A stretch of DNA of 64,000 bases from Okeania sp. SIO2C9 (GTDB lineage: Bacteria; Cyanobacteriota; Cyanobacteriia; Cyanobacteriales; Microcoleaceae), in the NCBI RefSeq assembly GCF_010672455.1, contig NZ_JAAHGO010000028.1:37542-101541 (forward strand). Direction: 5' to 3'. Every line of letters begins with the position of its first letter. Position 1 is the first letter of the stretch. Position numbers and translations under genes: made by a program. This document shows positions 28,633-37,762 of the stretch, piece by piece. A model generated the notes under the pieces. The model worked only from the letters and a program-made list of their open reading frames with translations. It was not told the origin of the DNA and did not search any database.

Positions 28633-29916
28633 ATGACACAAACAAAAACAAAACTTCCCCCCTCTCAACATGAATTTGCCGAAATTATTCACCGCCTCGA
28701 AGCAGGTGGAGCAATGCTACCAGATACCCCAGAAAACCTAATGCAAATTATCGGTATTTATAAAGCTTATGCAGTACCAATGGATTTCTATTGGCGTGAC
28801 TTACTTTATATTGCCGAACGAGTATTTTTAAACCCCTTACCCTTCTTTAAATACTTCCTACCAAAAGAATATTTAGAACTTCATAATCACTATGCAGGTG
28901 ATGATGCAGACTTGCGAGTTTGGCGTGGAGAAGCAACAGCTCATCCTGAACTTTTAGCATTTATTGAAAAGGGAGAAAGTGGCAAAAAATCAAAATTATT
29001 ACATCACTTATGGCATGACAGAATTAATATGGAATTTGCCGAAGCTTGTATGCGGGCAATGTTTTGGCATCGGGAAATGGGAGGTAAATTTGACCCTTAT
29101 TTAGATACTCCTGAATATAAGGCTGCAGCGGATAAAGCAATTAAAGCTTATTTTAAAGGAAATCCTGTAATGTTAGGTCTGTATAAACTATTCCCAGAAA
29201 TGTTTATCGAACAGGTCAGACAACTTTCTTATTACAGTAATCTTGGTTTGTTTTGGGAAGTAATGGCTGCTGTTTTTTTTGAAATGTTTGATTTATATAA
29301 TGAAGGGAAATTAACCAGCGTTCCAGAAGCAATGAATTTTCTAGTAAATGGAATTTTTGCTGTAGCAAATCGCCCGATTTATCATCATGTTTATATTCGA
29401 GGTGAGTTACATGAAATTATTCCCAAATCTTGTGGTTTTACTTGGTTATTTGAAGCTGCTTTACCTTATGTAGAAGCTGTCTTTTATCGTACTGCACCTT
29501 TCCGTGGAACAAAATCTTATAATGCTCAGGCAAAACAAGTACCAGAAAATCAAAAAGACTTTCATTATGGCATTCTTTATGCAGATGTTTTTCCCGTGGG
29601 AAATGCTGGTATTCCTCCCACATTATTAATGCAGGATATGCTGCATTTTTTACCATCATTTTTAGTTGATTATTACAAACAATATTGTCGGGGCGAAGAT
29701 GATATGTTGATTCAGTTAGGAATTACTTTTCAACGTTCAATGTATTGTGTAACTTCAGCAGTTATTCAAGCATTAAGACAGGCAACATTACATCCTTTAG
29801 ATGACCCAGACCTAGAACATTTAAAAGCAAATCGTGCATTTTTTGAAGAGCAATTAGATAGATTTAAGCGCCCAGAAGCTCGGTTGCGAGATATTCAGCG
29901 TCAAGATTATCGTTAA
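28633..29916 (+). CDS. chpX: CO2 hydration protein of the NDH-1 CO2-uptake complex (ChpX/CupB or ChpY/CupA)
   Basis: The 427-residue soluble protein docks on NDH-1MS and converts CO2 to bicarbonate at the thylakoid, using redox-driven proton pumping. It is recognised by IHRLEAGGAMLPDTPENLMQ, IIGIYKAYAVPMDFYWRDLL, LLHHLWHDRINMEFAEACM and the His/Asp/Cys-rich middle. Length is as expected. Start ATG 28633 is set by homology; the leader and first codons exist in four broken tandem copies upstream. Lack of cupS nearby suggests CupB (ChpX), but I cannot separate the paralogues by eye. The gene ends at the left terminus of a miniature element 10 bp downstream. Confidence 0.88.
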   Translation: MTQTKTKLPPSQHEFAEIIHRLEAGGAMLPDTPENLMQIIGIYKAYAVPMDFYWRDLLYIAERVFLNPLPFFKYFLPKEYLELHNHYAGDDADLRVWRGEATAHPELLAFIEKGESGKKSKLLHHLWHDRINMEFAEACMRAMFWHREMGGKFDPYLDTPEYKAAADKAIKAYFKGNPVMLGLYKLFPEMFIEQVRQLSYYSNLGLFWEVMAAVFFEMFDLYNEGKLTSVPEAMNFLVNGIFAVANRPIYHHVYIRGELHEIIPKSCGFTWLFEAALPYVEAVFYRTAPFRGTKSYNAQAKQVPENQKDFHYGILYADVFPVGNAGIPPTLLMQDMLHFLPSFLVDYYKQYCRGEDDMLIQLGITFQRSMYCVTSAVIQALRQATLHPLDDPDLEHLKANRAFFEEQLDRFKRPEARLRDIQRQDYR

Positions 29917-29925
29917 TATAATTAG

Positions 29926-30271
29926 GGTTTGCGCTTCACTAGTCTTTTAGTAGGAGTAGAAGACAGCTATACTGGAGAAAAGGGAATGAGCGAGGTGGTA
30001 GGATTCAATAATTAATAATTAATAATTAATAATTAATAATTAATTATTACCTCGAAGCGTGAAAATGGAATTGATTGACAAAAAGAGGATTTTTACCTTA
30101 ATTATTCGGATTTGAATTGTCAATTTGGGATTGTTCTGCCCAACTATGAGCCTAAAATGCGCTCCATGCATGAGCGTTTTAGACGTGATACCAGGCACTG
30201 CAATTCGATTCCAAAAAGGCTAAAACCTTTATCTGTAAATACTTTTAGATTTAATCAGCAAGCCCTAATTA
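29926..30271. mobile_element. Miniature element, TTAGGGTTTGC family, copy 2
   Basis: AATTAGGGTTTGC at 29929 and AATCAGCAAGCCCTAATT at 30271 are inverted termini. The interior holds a nested AATTAAT heptamer tract (about 30004-30046) belonging to another repeat family, and a TCAATTC segment. It lies 10 bp after the cup stop codon. Confidence 0.7.
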
Positions 30272-30646
30272 GGTAAGGAGTCAGGAGTTATACCGTTTCA
30301 CTGAAGTCAGATAGGGGAGCCGTCGGATTAGCGACGTACAGAAGCCAGAAATCATAAGTCATAAGTCAGATTTGATCGACTGAAAACTTTGATAAGACCA
30401 TAGTTTCAGGCAATTATTTGACATTTAAAGTTGGAAACTATTTGTGACATCCCTAAAGTGAATTGCTATTACCAAGTGACAATTTTAGGATGAAAGTTGA
30501 ACGAAAAACCTTAAATTTCCTTGGCCAATTATCCAGAAATTATGAACAATTTCAGCAACTTTCTCAAGAAAATTGTCTGTATTCCTTGTAGCCTTGTAGA
30601 CGGAAATAGGTTAACCTATTAACGCCTAGTCCTATAAAAGAAAAAG
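30272..30646. other. Spacer with a dispersed palindromic repeat
   Basis: GATAGGGGAGCCGTCGGATT at about 30312 followed by GCGACGTACAGAAG recurs in inverted orientation at 37656-37692 and in a diverged form near 42260. The rest is the upstream region of the lipoprotein gene. No gene seen. Confidence 0.5.
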
Positions 30647-31207
30647 ATGACCATGAAACCAAATTTCTTTGCACTTTTAATCGTATCTGCAGTAACCACA
30701 ATGGCTGGTTGCACGAACCCTCAATCTACGCCAATAGTACAATCTGCGCCATGCGAAAATCCTGTCACAGAAAACGATGTTCTAGCTGCACAGCAAAGCT
30801 GGGGTGAAGCGATTGTCGCCATTGGCAAGGCAGAAAACCCACAAGCAGAAGCACAAAGTACTCTTGACAGACTTTATGGTTATGATCTTGGTACGGTTTT
30901 GTTCAAACCTACACTGGCCAGCGATGATCCGTTCAGAGGCACGGAGAAAGAGGCTTTGTCTTATTTTGTCGGCGGCAGCATCAGCGAAGATGAAGGTTTT
31001 GCTCTTGCACCCTTTAACAATGTGCGCTTTGAGAATGAAGGAATTATTACCCAGTGCAATACAGCAACCTCGATGGGTGAGTATTTTTTCACCAAAGCAG
31101 ACGGTAGCGAGATCAAGGTAGAATATACTTTTGGTTATGTTCGTGATGAAAACGGCGATCTGAAAATCAATCTGCACCATTCATCTCTGCCGTATCAACC
31201 GCAATAA
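30647..31207 (+). CDS. NTF2-like lipoprotein, probably acquired
   Basis: The 186-residue protein has a lipoprotein signal (LLIVSAVTTMAGC; Cys about residue 21). The body resembles a small exported family I associate with marine Proteobacteria, often mis-annotated as phosphoribosyl-AMP cyclohydrolase: VTENDVLAAQQSWGEAIVAI, TVLFKPTLASDDPFRG, ALSYFVGG, NNVRFENEGI, EVEYTFGYV-like and LKINLHHSSLPYQP. The fold is probably NTF2/SnoaL-like; function unknown. Its codon use is visibly GC-richer (GGCGGCAGCATCAGC) than its neighbours, which points to horizontal transfer. It stands alone between a miniature element and a carbonic-anhydrase remnant. Confidence 0.7.
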   Translation: MTMKPNFFALLIVSAVTTMAGCTNPQSTPIVQSAPCENPVTENDVLAAQQSWGEAIVAIGKAENPQAEAQSTLDRLYGYDLGTVLFKPTLASDDPFRGTEKEALSYFVGGSISEDEGFALAPFNNVRFENEGIITQCNTATSMGEYFFTKADGSEIKVEYTFGYVRDENGDLKINLHHSSLPYQPQ

Positions 31208-31229
31208 GGGCGATCGGTAGTAACGGTCG

Positions 31230-31639
31230 ATGGAATTGCCCGTAGTTGCACGAACCTTCGAACTACCCCTAGTTCGAGAAGCCGGAAATATTGTGACTCT
31301 AGAAGAAACGGGTAGTATAGAATACAGTACTTTCGTATTAGGTTCAAAAGTGTTAATGGTACTAGGGCATGAAAATTGTGGGCACTAAAAACAGCTATGG
31401 AAGGTAAACCTGTTCCTGGTCAAATTGGCAGTATAATTTCTGCTATTAGACCTGCTGTAGAAATTGCTAAAGGTAAAGCTGGATCTCCTGTAGAAAATGC
31501 TGTTAAAGCTAATGTAATGGAGCAAATAAAAATTATCAATTTTTCTCCAGCTATTACCCAGTTAGTTCAGGAAAACAAATTAAAAATTGTAGGTGGTTAT
31601 TACGATCTAGATCGAGGAAAAGTGTATTTGATTAGTTAA
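31230..31639 (+). pseudogene. Truncated, frameshifted beta-carbonic anhydrase
   Basis: From ATG 31230 the frame reads MELPVVARTFELPLVREAGNIVT, LEETGSIEYSTFVLGSKV, LMVLGHENCGH then a stop. Shifting by one base at about 31379 (one G missing) gives CGALKTAMEGKPVPGQIGSI, VENAVKANVMEQI and the normal end IVGGYYDLDRGKVYLIS. Two zinc ligands (His and Cys of GHENCG) remain, but the first ligand segment (CxDxR) and everything before it are missing. It is therefore dead twice over. A hairpin terminator follows. Confidence 0.85.
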
Positions 31640-31833
31640 AAGACATAGAAAAATCTGCATTACTTTTATTTGCCTGTATTTTCTGTTTCTTAACAAAGTG
31701 AGAGTAATAAAATGTCCTGTCCTTAATTACTTTTTTTTCAACAGACATTTGTATAAAGTCTTTGCTGTCTCAAATTCAAGAGAAGTAATGTTATACTCAT
31801 AGTAATTCTGCAATATTATCGTTAATAACTTTG

Positions 31834-31862
31834 AAAAAGGATGCTGATTTAGTATCCTTTTT
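31834..31862 (+). terminator. Rho-independent terminator
   Basis: AAAAAGGAT (31834-31842), a GCTGATTTAGT loop, then ATCCTTTTT (31854-31862) followed by more T residues. The 9-bp stem and U-tract fit an intrinsic terminator, serving the carbonic-anhydrase remnant and possibly, in reverse, the facing gene at 31906. Confidence 0.65.
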
Positions 31863-31905
31863 TTAGTTGAGCTGTATTTCCGATGTTTGATTATTTATGA
31901 GATGA

Positions 31906-32088
31906 TCAATTTACTCTTTTTCCTCTCTCAGTTAGATATTTTTGAAGATGCTCCTCTGATGTTACCCAAGCCTTTAAGTTTGCATCCCAACAAAACTTTA
32001 TTTTATTCCTAATTCTCAGAGTATGAATTCTCTGAAAAGATACTCCTAGAAGTCTAGCTACATTAGTTTGAGTGAATTTATCTTTCAT
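31906..32088 (-). CDS. Small helix-turn-helix protein
   Basis: The 60-residue protein reads MKDKFTQTNVARLLGVSFQR then IHTLRIRNKIKFCWDANLKAW and a basic tail. The N-terminal half fits an excisionase/MerR-like helix-turn-helix (TNVARLLGVSFQRIHTL). It may be a DNA-binding or excisionase-like protein left from a mobile element. No partner gene is adjacent. Short length and lack of a clear ribosome site keep confidence moderate. Confidence 0.5.
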   Translation of the reverse strand: MKDKFTQTNVARLLGVSFQRIHTLRIRNKIKFCWDANLKAWVTSEEHLQKYLTERGKRVN

Positions 32089-33105
32089 AGTTGATAGGGT
32101 TGATAGGTTAGTTTATATTGCGATGTTTTGGAATAAATCTAAAAGTTACATCTATAAATAATGACCTATTCAGGTATTGTAGATGTTCTAATATCATCAT
32201 AAATAGTAAAAACCAATGCTTCAACAGCAGTCTTACTGAACTTTAATGATTTTTATGTGTATTCAAAAATTATATTTACCCTAGAGAATTTACTCATATA
32301 CTACACTAAAATACCCAGTTAAGCTTTTTCTATTATATTTTTTTGTCTGATTTTATAGTTACTCATGCTAGTATTGAACTAATACCAATTCCTACTTATG
32401 AAAGAAAATTATAATTTTTTCCTGCTCTGTTGAAGTAAAAAATAATATATTTTGCTGCTTGAAATCTTTAATCAAAATAGAAGCTAATCCATGGTTTCAA
32501 AGAGTAGATATAGCAGAAGGAAGAAGAAATGTTGTCTGAGCTTTAAGCTTTTGATATGTCCTCAGCTTTCCTGAGATTGCTATATTTCGGAAAAATACCT
32601 GTATTAAGTCGCAAACTACTGTCAGGTGCCCAATAGTCTAATAATATTTGCTATACATCCTTCTTTCCTACTATCAATTAAGGTGTTCCTTTCATTCCAT
32701 AGATATAAATCTAGATTTAGCATTCCTTAGTACAGTTGTGTAAAAATACAGCGTATTTCATATTAGTCAGGTACACCAGTAACGGGCAAGATGCCCGCAC
32801 TACAAAGACTTTACCATTCTTATTTGTACCTCATTTACCTGAAATCTGCTGTATCTGGCAAAAAGGGAATAGGCAGGGACTAGAGAAAAAGGCATAGGGA
32901 ACTAGAGATAAGAGTTTCAGACTTTCGAGCTATTTTTGATTCTTTACAAACGATTTAGGATTGCTATTATAGTGTCAACTTTTGTGACAATTTTCTCTAT
33001 CTTCACAAGTTCTTCATATTTATAGATTACCTTAATTAGCAAGGTTAGCAACTTGACCTAAAAGCTGAGATATAAATATCAAATTTGCATTTGGAGATAA
33101 GAGAA
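32089..33105. other. ~1-kb spacer with no recognised gene
   Basis: AT-rich, with many stops in all frames. It includes a short CAGTAACGGGCAAGATGCCC hairpin-like repeat (about 32776) also seen in pieces near 22500 and 43940. The last ~80 bases are the leader of the small membrane protein gene. Confidence 0.45.
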
Positions 33106-33327
33106 ATGCAATCAGTTTATATAATTCTATTAACTCTTTCTGCGAGTTCTGCATTAATTTATAAGCACACCTCTGAAGACATATCCTTTGTTTTAGCTAT
33201 ATTAACGGGATTAATAAGTTTATTCTGGGGTTTTGCTTGCTCTCCATTAATTTTTCAGCTTTTCATAGTGCTTAGTTTATTTTGTTTTTACAAAGTTTAC
33301 TCACTAGATAGCGAAGATATAAGTTAA
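33106..33327 (+). CDS. Small two-helix membrane protein
   Basis: Start ATG 33106 is chosen because GGAG lies 10 nt upstream (33093-33096); the TTG at 33085 has no such site. The 73-residue product begins MQSVYIILLTLSASSALIY and contains hydrophobic segments at about residues 3-17, 27-45 and 47-63, ending in an acidic tail. I do not recognise it. It precedes a small zinc-ribbon gene. Confidence 0.5.
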   Translation: MQSVYIILLTLSASSALIYKHTSEDISFVLAILTGLISLFWGFACSPLIFQLFIVLSLFCFYKVYSLDSEDIS

Positions 33328-33511
33328 TTAAAAGAAGCTTATTTCAAGTTTTTTAACACAATTTTTATGATTTTTGTAGCTGAACCTATCTATATAGATA
33401 CAAGGCTTCAATAATTTAGTCTGATTTTAATTACCCTGATAAAATCATCAGTTATTTGTTATGGGTTTGTTGTTAAATCTTGTCATATTTTTCAAATAAA
33501 TGAGGTATATT

Positions 33512-33715
33512 ATGCATACTTGTCCTTGTTGCTCTACAACATTACTACGCCATGCACGTCATAATAGTATTTACTGGTATTGTCCACGATGTCGAGAAGA
33601 AATGCCTGACTTAGAATTAATGTTATTAACTCGTTCTCAAGTATTTCAGCCTCGTGGAGACTGGTTAAGTACTCGTAAACAAAACTCTAGAGTATTAATA
33701 AATGTCCCAGCATAG
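33512..33715 (+). CDS. Small zinc-ribbon protein
   Basis: Start ATG 33512 (MHTCPCCSTTLLRHARHNSI) has GAGG just upstream; ATG 33500 is the alternative. CPCC near the N-terminus and CPRC 20 residues later form a four-Cys zinc ribbon, with IYWYCPRCREEMPDLE as a pattern I recall from short cyanobacterial proteins of unknown function. The C-terminal 35 residues are basic. Confidence 0.65.
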   Translation: MHTCPCCSTTLLRHARHNSIYWYCPRCREEMPDLELMLLTRSQVFQPRGDWLSTRKQNSRVLINVPA

Positions 33716-34146
33716 ATTATTTCCATCCGCTGAAAAACCTTTTTTGTTTGTAAATACTATTAAGGAAAGAAAAGGAGTCTTTTTGAGGCTTCTTATTTTT
33801 TTCAGTAGGAAAGTTGAAAATTATAATATAAATTTAAAAAAAGAATGTTATATGAATATAGATTAATATTACAAATAATCAAAAGAATGTTACGAATAAT
33901 TTGAGTAATTAAAAGACTTTTTTGGAGATGTCTTTTTGACTAAAAAGATAAGTTTCGACCTAAAAAATGATATAGAAGCCATTCCCATAGGACTCCTGAC
34001 TCGGTCCTTCCCCTCCTGGGAGGGGCGCGCTGGTGGGTTGACTTCTAAAAAATAACCTCGCTATTTGTAGCAAATATTGATCAAACAGGTATAATACCTT
34101 CCTGCCATAGCTTAGAATAACTGTACTATCAATTTAAGAGTAAGGC
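33716..34146. other. Spacer with terminator-like hairpin
   Basis: AAAAGAC (33911-33917) pairs with GTCTTTT (33930-33936), followed by T residues; a weak intrinsic terminator. A GGTCCTTCCCCTCCTGGGAG hairpin repeat is at about 33994. The remaining ~100 bases precede the Tab2 gene. Confidence 0.4.
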
Positions 34147-35007
34147 ATGGGAACTATTTGGGAACTAGACTTTTACAGTCGTCCAATACTTGATGAAAGA
34201 CAAAAAAAACTCTGGGAACTCTTAATATGCGAAAGTCCCCTAGATATTAATCATCCTACAGACTCTTTGTATCGTTACTCTGAGTTTACAAGTAACCAAG
34301 AAGTAAACTCAATTTGGCTACGGAGCGCCATTGAAAAAGCGATCGCTGATGCTCCAGAAGCACCTCAAAAAATTCGCTTCTTCCGCCGTCAAATGAACAA
34401 CATGATTACCAAAGCTTGTGCAGAAATGGCCATACCTGCAGTTCTAAGTCGTCGCACCTACACACTCAACCAGTGGCTACAACAACGAATGGAAGAAGTT
34501 TATCCCACTTATTCTAGTTATCAAGCAGGAACAAATCCTTCAATTCAATACATGAGTCCCGCACCACAGCCTCTACCAGATGCCTTAATTGGAGAAAAAT
34601 GGGCATTTGTTAGTTTAGAAGTTGAGGCTTTTGCAGAAATGTCAGAGTGGGACATTGATTTTGAAGAAGCTTTCCCCCTGAGCATGATGGGTCTTGCACC
34701 CAATTTACAGATTCCAGGTTTAATTATTTATTCATCTAGGGCAAAACCTTTAGCCGCTTGGATGTCAGGATTAGAATTAGCTTTTGTCAAATTTAATTTA
34801 GGTCCTCCAGCTAGATTACTACTAGAAACTGGGGGTAATGACTGTTGGATTTTAGCTAATCTGGCTAATTCATCAACTATTGAGGAGGCTAAAAGATTTT
34901 CCGAAGCAAAGTCGAAAGTCAAACAAGTTCATTTTCTAGCTGTACAGTCAAATCCAGAATCTGAATCATTTGCTGGTTTTTGGTTGCTGCAAGAAATTAA
35001 TATCTAG
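34147..35007 (+). CDS. Tab2/Atab2 family RNA-binding protein
   Basis: The 286-residue protein matches the Tab2/Atab2 (DUF1092) family found in oxygenic phototrophs. It has TIWELDFYSRPILDERQKKL at the N-terminus, FFRRQMNNMITKACAEM, a Gly/Pro central region, LPDALIGEKWAFVSLEVEAF and a GLELAFVKFNLGPPARLLLE C-terminal part. In algae and plants these proteins bind psaB RNA and help translation of photosystem subunits. The cyanobacterial role is presumed related. It is cytosolic, about the usual length, and 80 bp ahead of a TldE-like gene in the same direction, possibly co-transcribed. Confidence 0.85.
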   Translation: MGTIWELDFYSRPILDERQKKLWELLICESPLDINHPTDSLYRYSEFTSNQEVNSIWLRSAIEKAIADAPEAPQKIRFFRRQMNNMITKACAEMAIPAVLSRRTYTLNQWLQQRMEEVYPTYSSYQAGTNPSIQYMSPAPQPLPDALIGEKWAFVSLEVEAFAEMSEWDIDFEEAFPLSMMGLAPNLQIPGLIIYSSRAKPLAAWMSGLELAFVKFNLGPPARLLLETGGNDCWILANLANSSTIEEAKRFSEAKSKVKQVHFLAVQSNPESESFAGFWLLQEINI

Positions 35008-35087
35008 TTAAGTTTTGGGTACTGGACGTTGGTAAAATCCTACTAACAACTCTATTGTCCAAAATCATAAATCCCAAACAGAATTTT

Positions 35088-36383
35088 ATGACCCAATTAG
35101 CAGAACAACTGCTAGAAGTAGCTGCCAAAGCAGGAGCTGAGGCAGCAGAGGTATTTCAAGCCCGATCGCACTCCCGGCCCGTATTTTTTGAAAGCAATCG
35201 ACTCAAACAACTAGAAAGCACTCAGTCAGAGGGTATAGCGCTCCGACTTTGGCGAAATGGATGTCCAGGAATAGCTGTAGCTCATGGGCCAGTGGAACCT
35301 AAAGCTTTAGTAGAACTTGCCCTGTCTATAAGTAGTCTTAATCAACCAGAATATATTGAACTATCCTCGAAAGCGAAAAATCGATATTATCCTAACCAAG
35401 GAATATCTATATCAGTCGAACAACTTGTAACTTGGGGAAAAGAAGCGATCGCATTAATTCGAGAAGTTTATCCAGATGTGATTTGTCATGGAGAATGGGA
35501 CTGCGAAATTGAATCTACTCGTTTAGTTAATTCCCTGGGACTAGATTGTCATCATATAGATACAACCCTTAGTGGTTATGTAGAAACTGATTGGGTCAGA
35601 GGTGATGACTTATTAAATATATCTGATGGCCAAATTCAGCGAAATAGCCTTGACCCGAGGAAAGTAGCAAATCGAATCTTGCAACGATTAGATTGGGCAC
35701 AAAAAAATGTGACACCCCCTAGAGGTAGAGTACCTATTTTATTTACGGCTAAAGCTGCAGATTTATTATGGGGTACTTTCTCTGCTGCTTTGAATGGCAA
35801 ACAAGTGTTGGAAGGTGCTTCTCCTTGGAGCGATCGCTTGGGGGAAGTAGTGACTAACAAACATATTACTATTTCCCAAGAACCAGAGGAAGGACCGTTT
35901 AGTTGTCCTTTTGATGATGAGGGTATTCCTGCCCGCTCTATAGTATTTATTCAAAACGGCGTTTTACAATTGTTTTATACAGACCGAACTACTGGCAGAT
36001 TATTGGGGAGTGGGACTACTGGTAATGGGTTCCGACCAGATTTAGGTAGCTACCCTACACCAGAATTATTTAATTTCATAGTTCAGCCAGGAGAGCGATC
36101 GCTAAAGGAATCAACTACTATGTTGGATGATGCAATTATAGTAGACCAAATTCTGGGTGGTGGTGCTGGTATTTCTGGTGACTTTTCGATTAATGTTGAA
36201 CTTGGCTATCGTGTGAGAAAAGGTGAAATAGTTGGTAGAGTTAAAAATACGATGGTTGCTGGTAATGTCTATACAGCATTAAAGCAATTAGTAACATTGG
36301 GAAATGATGGCGAATGGAACGGTTCTTGTTATACTCCCCATGTAATTGTAGAAGGATTATCTACTATTAGCAGAATAGATTGA
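35088..36383 (+). CDS. pmbA: TldE/PmbA-like metalloprotease-family protein
   Basis: Start ATG 35088 (MTQLAEQLLEVAAKAGAEAA) fits the family; a TTG 11 codons upstream is less likely. The ~431-residue protein has the TldD/TldE fold: ESNRLKQLESTQSEGIALRL, SPWSDRLGEVVTNKHITI, PFDDEGIPARSIVFIQNGVL, and GGGAGISGDFSINVELGYRV at the C-terminal end. It lacks the HExxxH zinc motif of TldD, so it is the TldE (PmbA)-type partner. TldD/E degrade peptides and mature some peptide products. A TldD partner is not in the window. Confidence 0.85.
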   Translation: MTQLAEQLLEVAAKAGAEAAEVFQARSHSRPVFFESNRLKQLESTQSEGIALRLWRNGCPGIAVAHGPVEPKALVELALSISSLNQPEYIELSSKAKNRYYPNQGISISVEQLVTWGKEAIALIREVYPDVICHGEWDCEIESTRLVNSLGLDCHHIDTTLSGYVETDWVRGDDLLNISDGQIQRNSLDPRKVANRILQRLDWAQKNVTPPRGRVPILFTAKAADLLWGTFSAALNGKQVLEGASPWSDRLGEVVTNKHITISQEPEEGPFSCPFDDEGIPARSIVFIQNGVLQLFYTDRTTGRLLGSGTTGNGFRPDLGSYPTPELFNFIVQPGERSLKESTTMLDDAIIVDQILGGGAGISGDFSINVELGYRVRKGEIVGRVKNTMVAGNVYTALKQLVTLGNDGEWNGSCYTPHVIVEGLSTISRID

Positions 36384-37009
36384 GTTACTTACACAATCAT
36401 TAATAATTATTATTAGCTCTTAATTTTATTTTGATCGTAATATCATATCCGCTTAGTTAGCGATAAAAAATTTTATCCTGTCCTATACTTTCCTATACTT
36501 CTCGACCGAATAATTAAGGCTTAAAGCCTCTTATTTTTTAGCAGAAATAAATCAAAAAAATTATGTTCGCCAATCCTACCCGTTTTCAGAAAAGGTGATT
36601 ATTAATTATTAATTGTTGAACTTCTTTCTCCCATTAGTCACTTATAAGTGGAACTTTAAGTTCTTCTCGGATTCGATATTAATCCTTCTTTTGTTAAATA
36701 GAGGATAAATCAACAATTCCTACATCCTATAATTTTTGTCTAGAAAACGATTTCCCCTTTTTGCCTCTAAAAAAATCTTTAACAAAAATATTAGCGAATA
36801 ATTAAGGTTTAAAGCCTCTCCTTGGCTGCGCCGCGAGCTGTCCCTCTACAAGGAGAAACAGCGGTCGATCGCGACAGCGGAACGGAGTTCTCTCTTCGTA
36901 GCTTCCCCGTTGGGTGGGATGGCGCAGGAAACCTGCGCCATATCCAATCGACCAAGAGAAGAAAATTTTTTCATGATTAGTCAATTCTCTTCAATTCATG
37001 GAGAGGTAA
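36384..37009. other. Repeat mosaic
   Basis: It contains pieces of the TTAAAGCCTC/CCCCTTAAAAGGGG miniature element (about 36510-36545 and 36785-36830, ending 36965-37010). The second copy has been split by a GC-rich palindromic insert (GGCTGCGCCGCG... to ...GCGCAGGAAACCTGCGCC, about 36826-36950). No gene. Confidence 0.55.
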
Positions 37010-37376
37010 TAATGGCATTGGTTAGAGCATTTTGGTAGAAAGTATGGAAAAGTAACTGTAGCAGTTCCGCCACATAATACTAGCCAAAACTGTTCTAGTT
37101 GCGGTCAGACAGTCAAGAAGTCTCTATCAACTCGCACTCACATTTGTGATCATTGTGGGTTTGTAGAAGACAGAGACGTAAATGCAGCGTTGAATATTCT
37201 GCAAAAAGGACTTTCTACGGTGGGGCACACCGAAAGTAACGCTTGGGGAGACACACCCTCTAGTTCTGTAGGAGAAATCCTGCATGATTATGGTGAGTCA
37301 TTGTTCGCGCAGCGTTGCGTCAGCAAACCAAGAATCCCCGTCGCGAAGAGCGCGGGGAGTGTCAAATCATGAAGCA
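37010..37376 (+). pseudogene. tnpB: 3' fragment of an IS200/IS605 tnpB
   Basis: The C-terminal part of a TnpB remains: an EHFGRKYGKVTVAVPPHNTS-like frame with small frameshifts, CSSCGQTVKKSLSTRTH, CDHCGFVEDRDVNAALNILQ (zinc ribbon plus RuvC-III Asp) and the usual Gly/Ser tail. Everything upstream of RuvC-III is gone. The tail is extended by the CGCGCAGCGTTGCGTCAG palindrome and ends in the right-end hairpin 37330-37365. Confidence 0.85.
37330..37365 (+). mobile_element. IS200/IS605-type right-end hairpin
   Basis: AAGAATCCCCG, TCGCGAAGAGCG loop region, CGGGGAGTGTCAA. Same architecture as at 6331 and 47593. Confidence 0.75.
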
Positions 37377-37762
37377 GATTTGATATCAGGAAGAGAGAGA
37401 ATCACAAAGATGAGCGTAGTTATGACGATTCGAGAATTTTCAGGACTTACGCAACAGCACTAATGATACTGGATAAATCTGGAATTATGACCAACTTATA
37501 CGCTATATATAGCGGTACTTAGTAAGTTATGATTTTTTTTATCAAAATAATATGGGTCGCGCAACCCCGCCTTTTAAGGCGATCGGGTTTTTGGAGAGTT
37601 GCTCAAATCCCCTACTTCCCCTCCGGTGGAGGGGGAGGGGCTAGGGGTGGGTTAACTTCTGTACGTCGCCAATCCGACGGCTCCCCTATCTGACTTCTGA
37701 CTTCTGACTTCTGACGCGCGTTAAGTCCAATCAAACGGATTTGATATCATTGGTCTTTTTTT
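37377..37762. repeat. Spacer with a fourth B-type palindrome and a dispersed inverted repeat
   Basis: CAGGACTTACGCAACAGCAC at 37440 through TATATATAGCGGTACTTAGT (about 37525) is a diverged copy of the B insert of the 19-kb array. The GTACGTCGCCAATCCGACGG segment at 37660 is the inverted copy of the 30312 repeat. A TGACTTC heptamer (37689-37714) follows. No gene. Confidence 0.65.
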
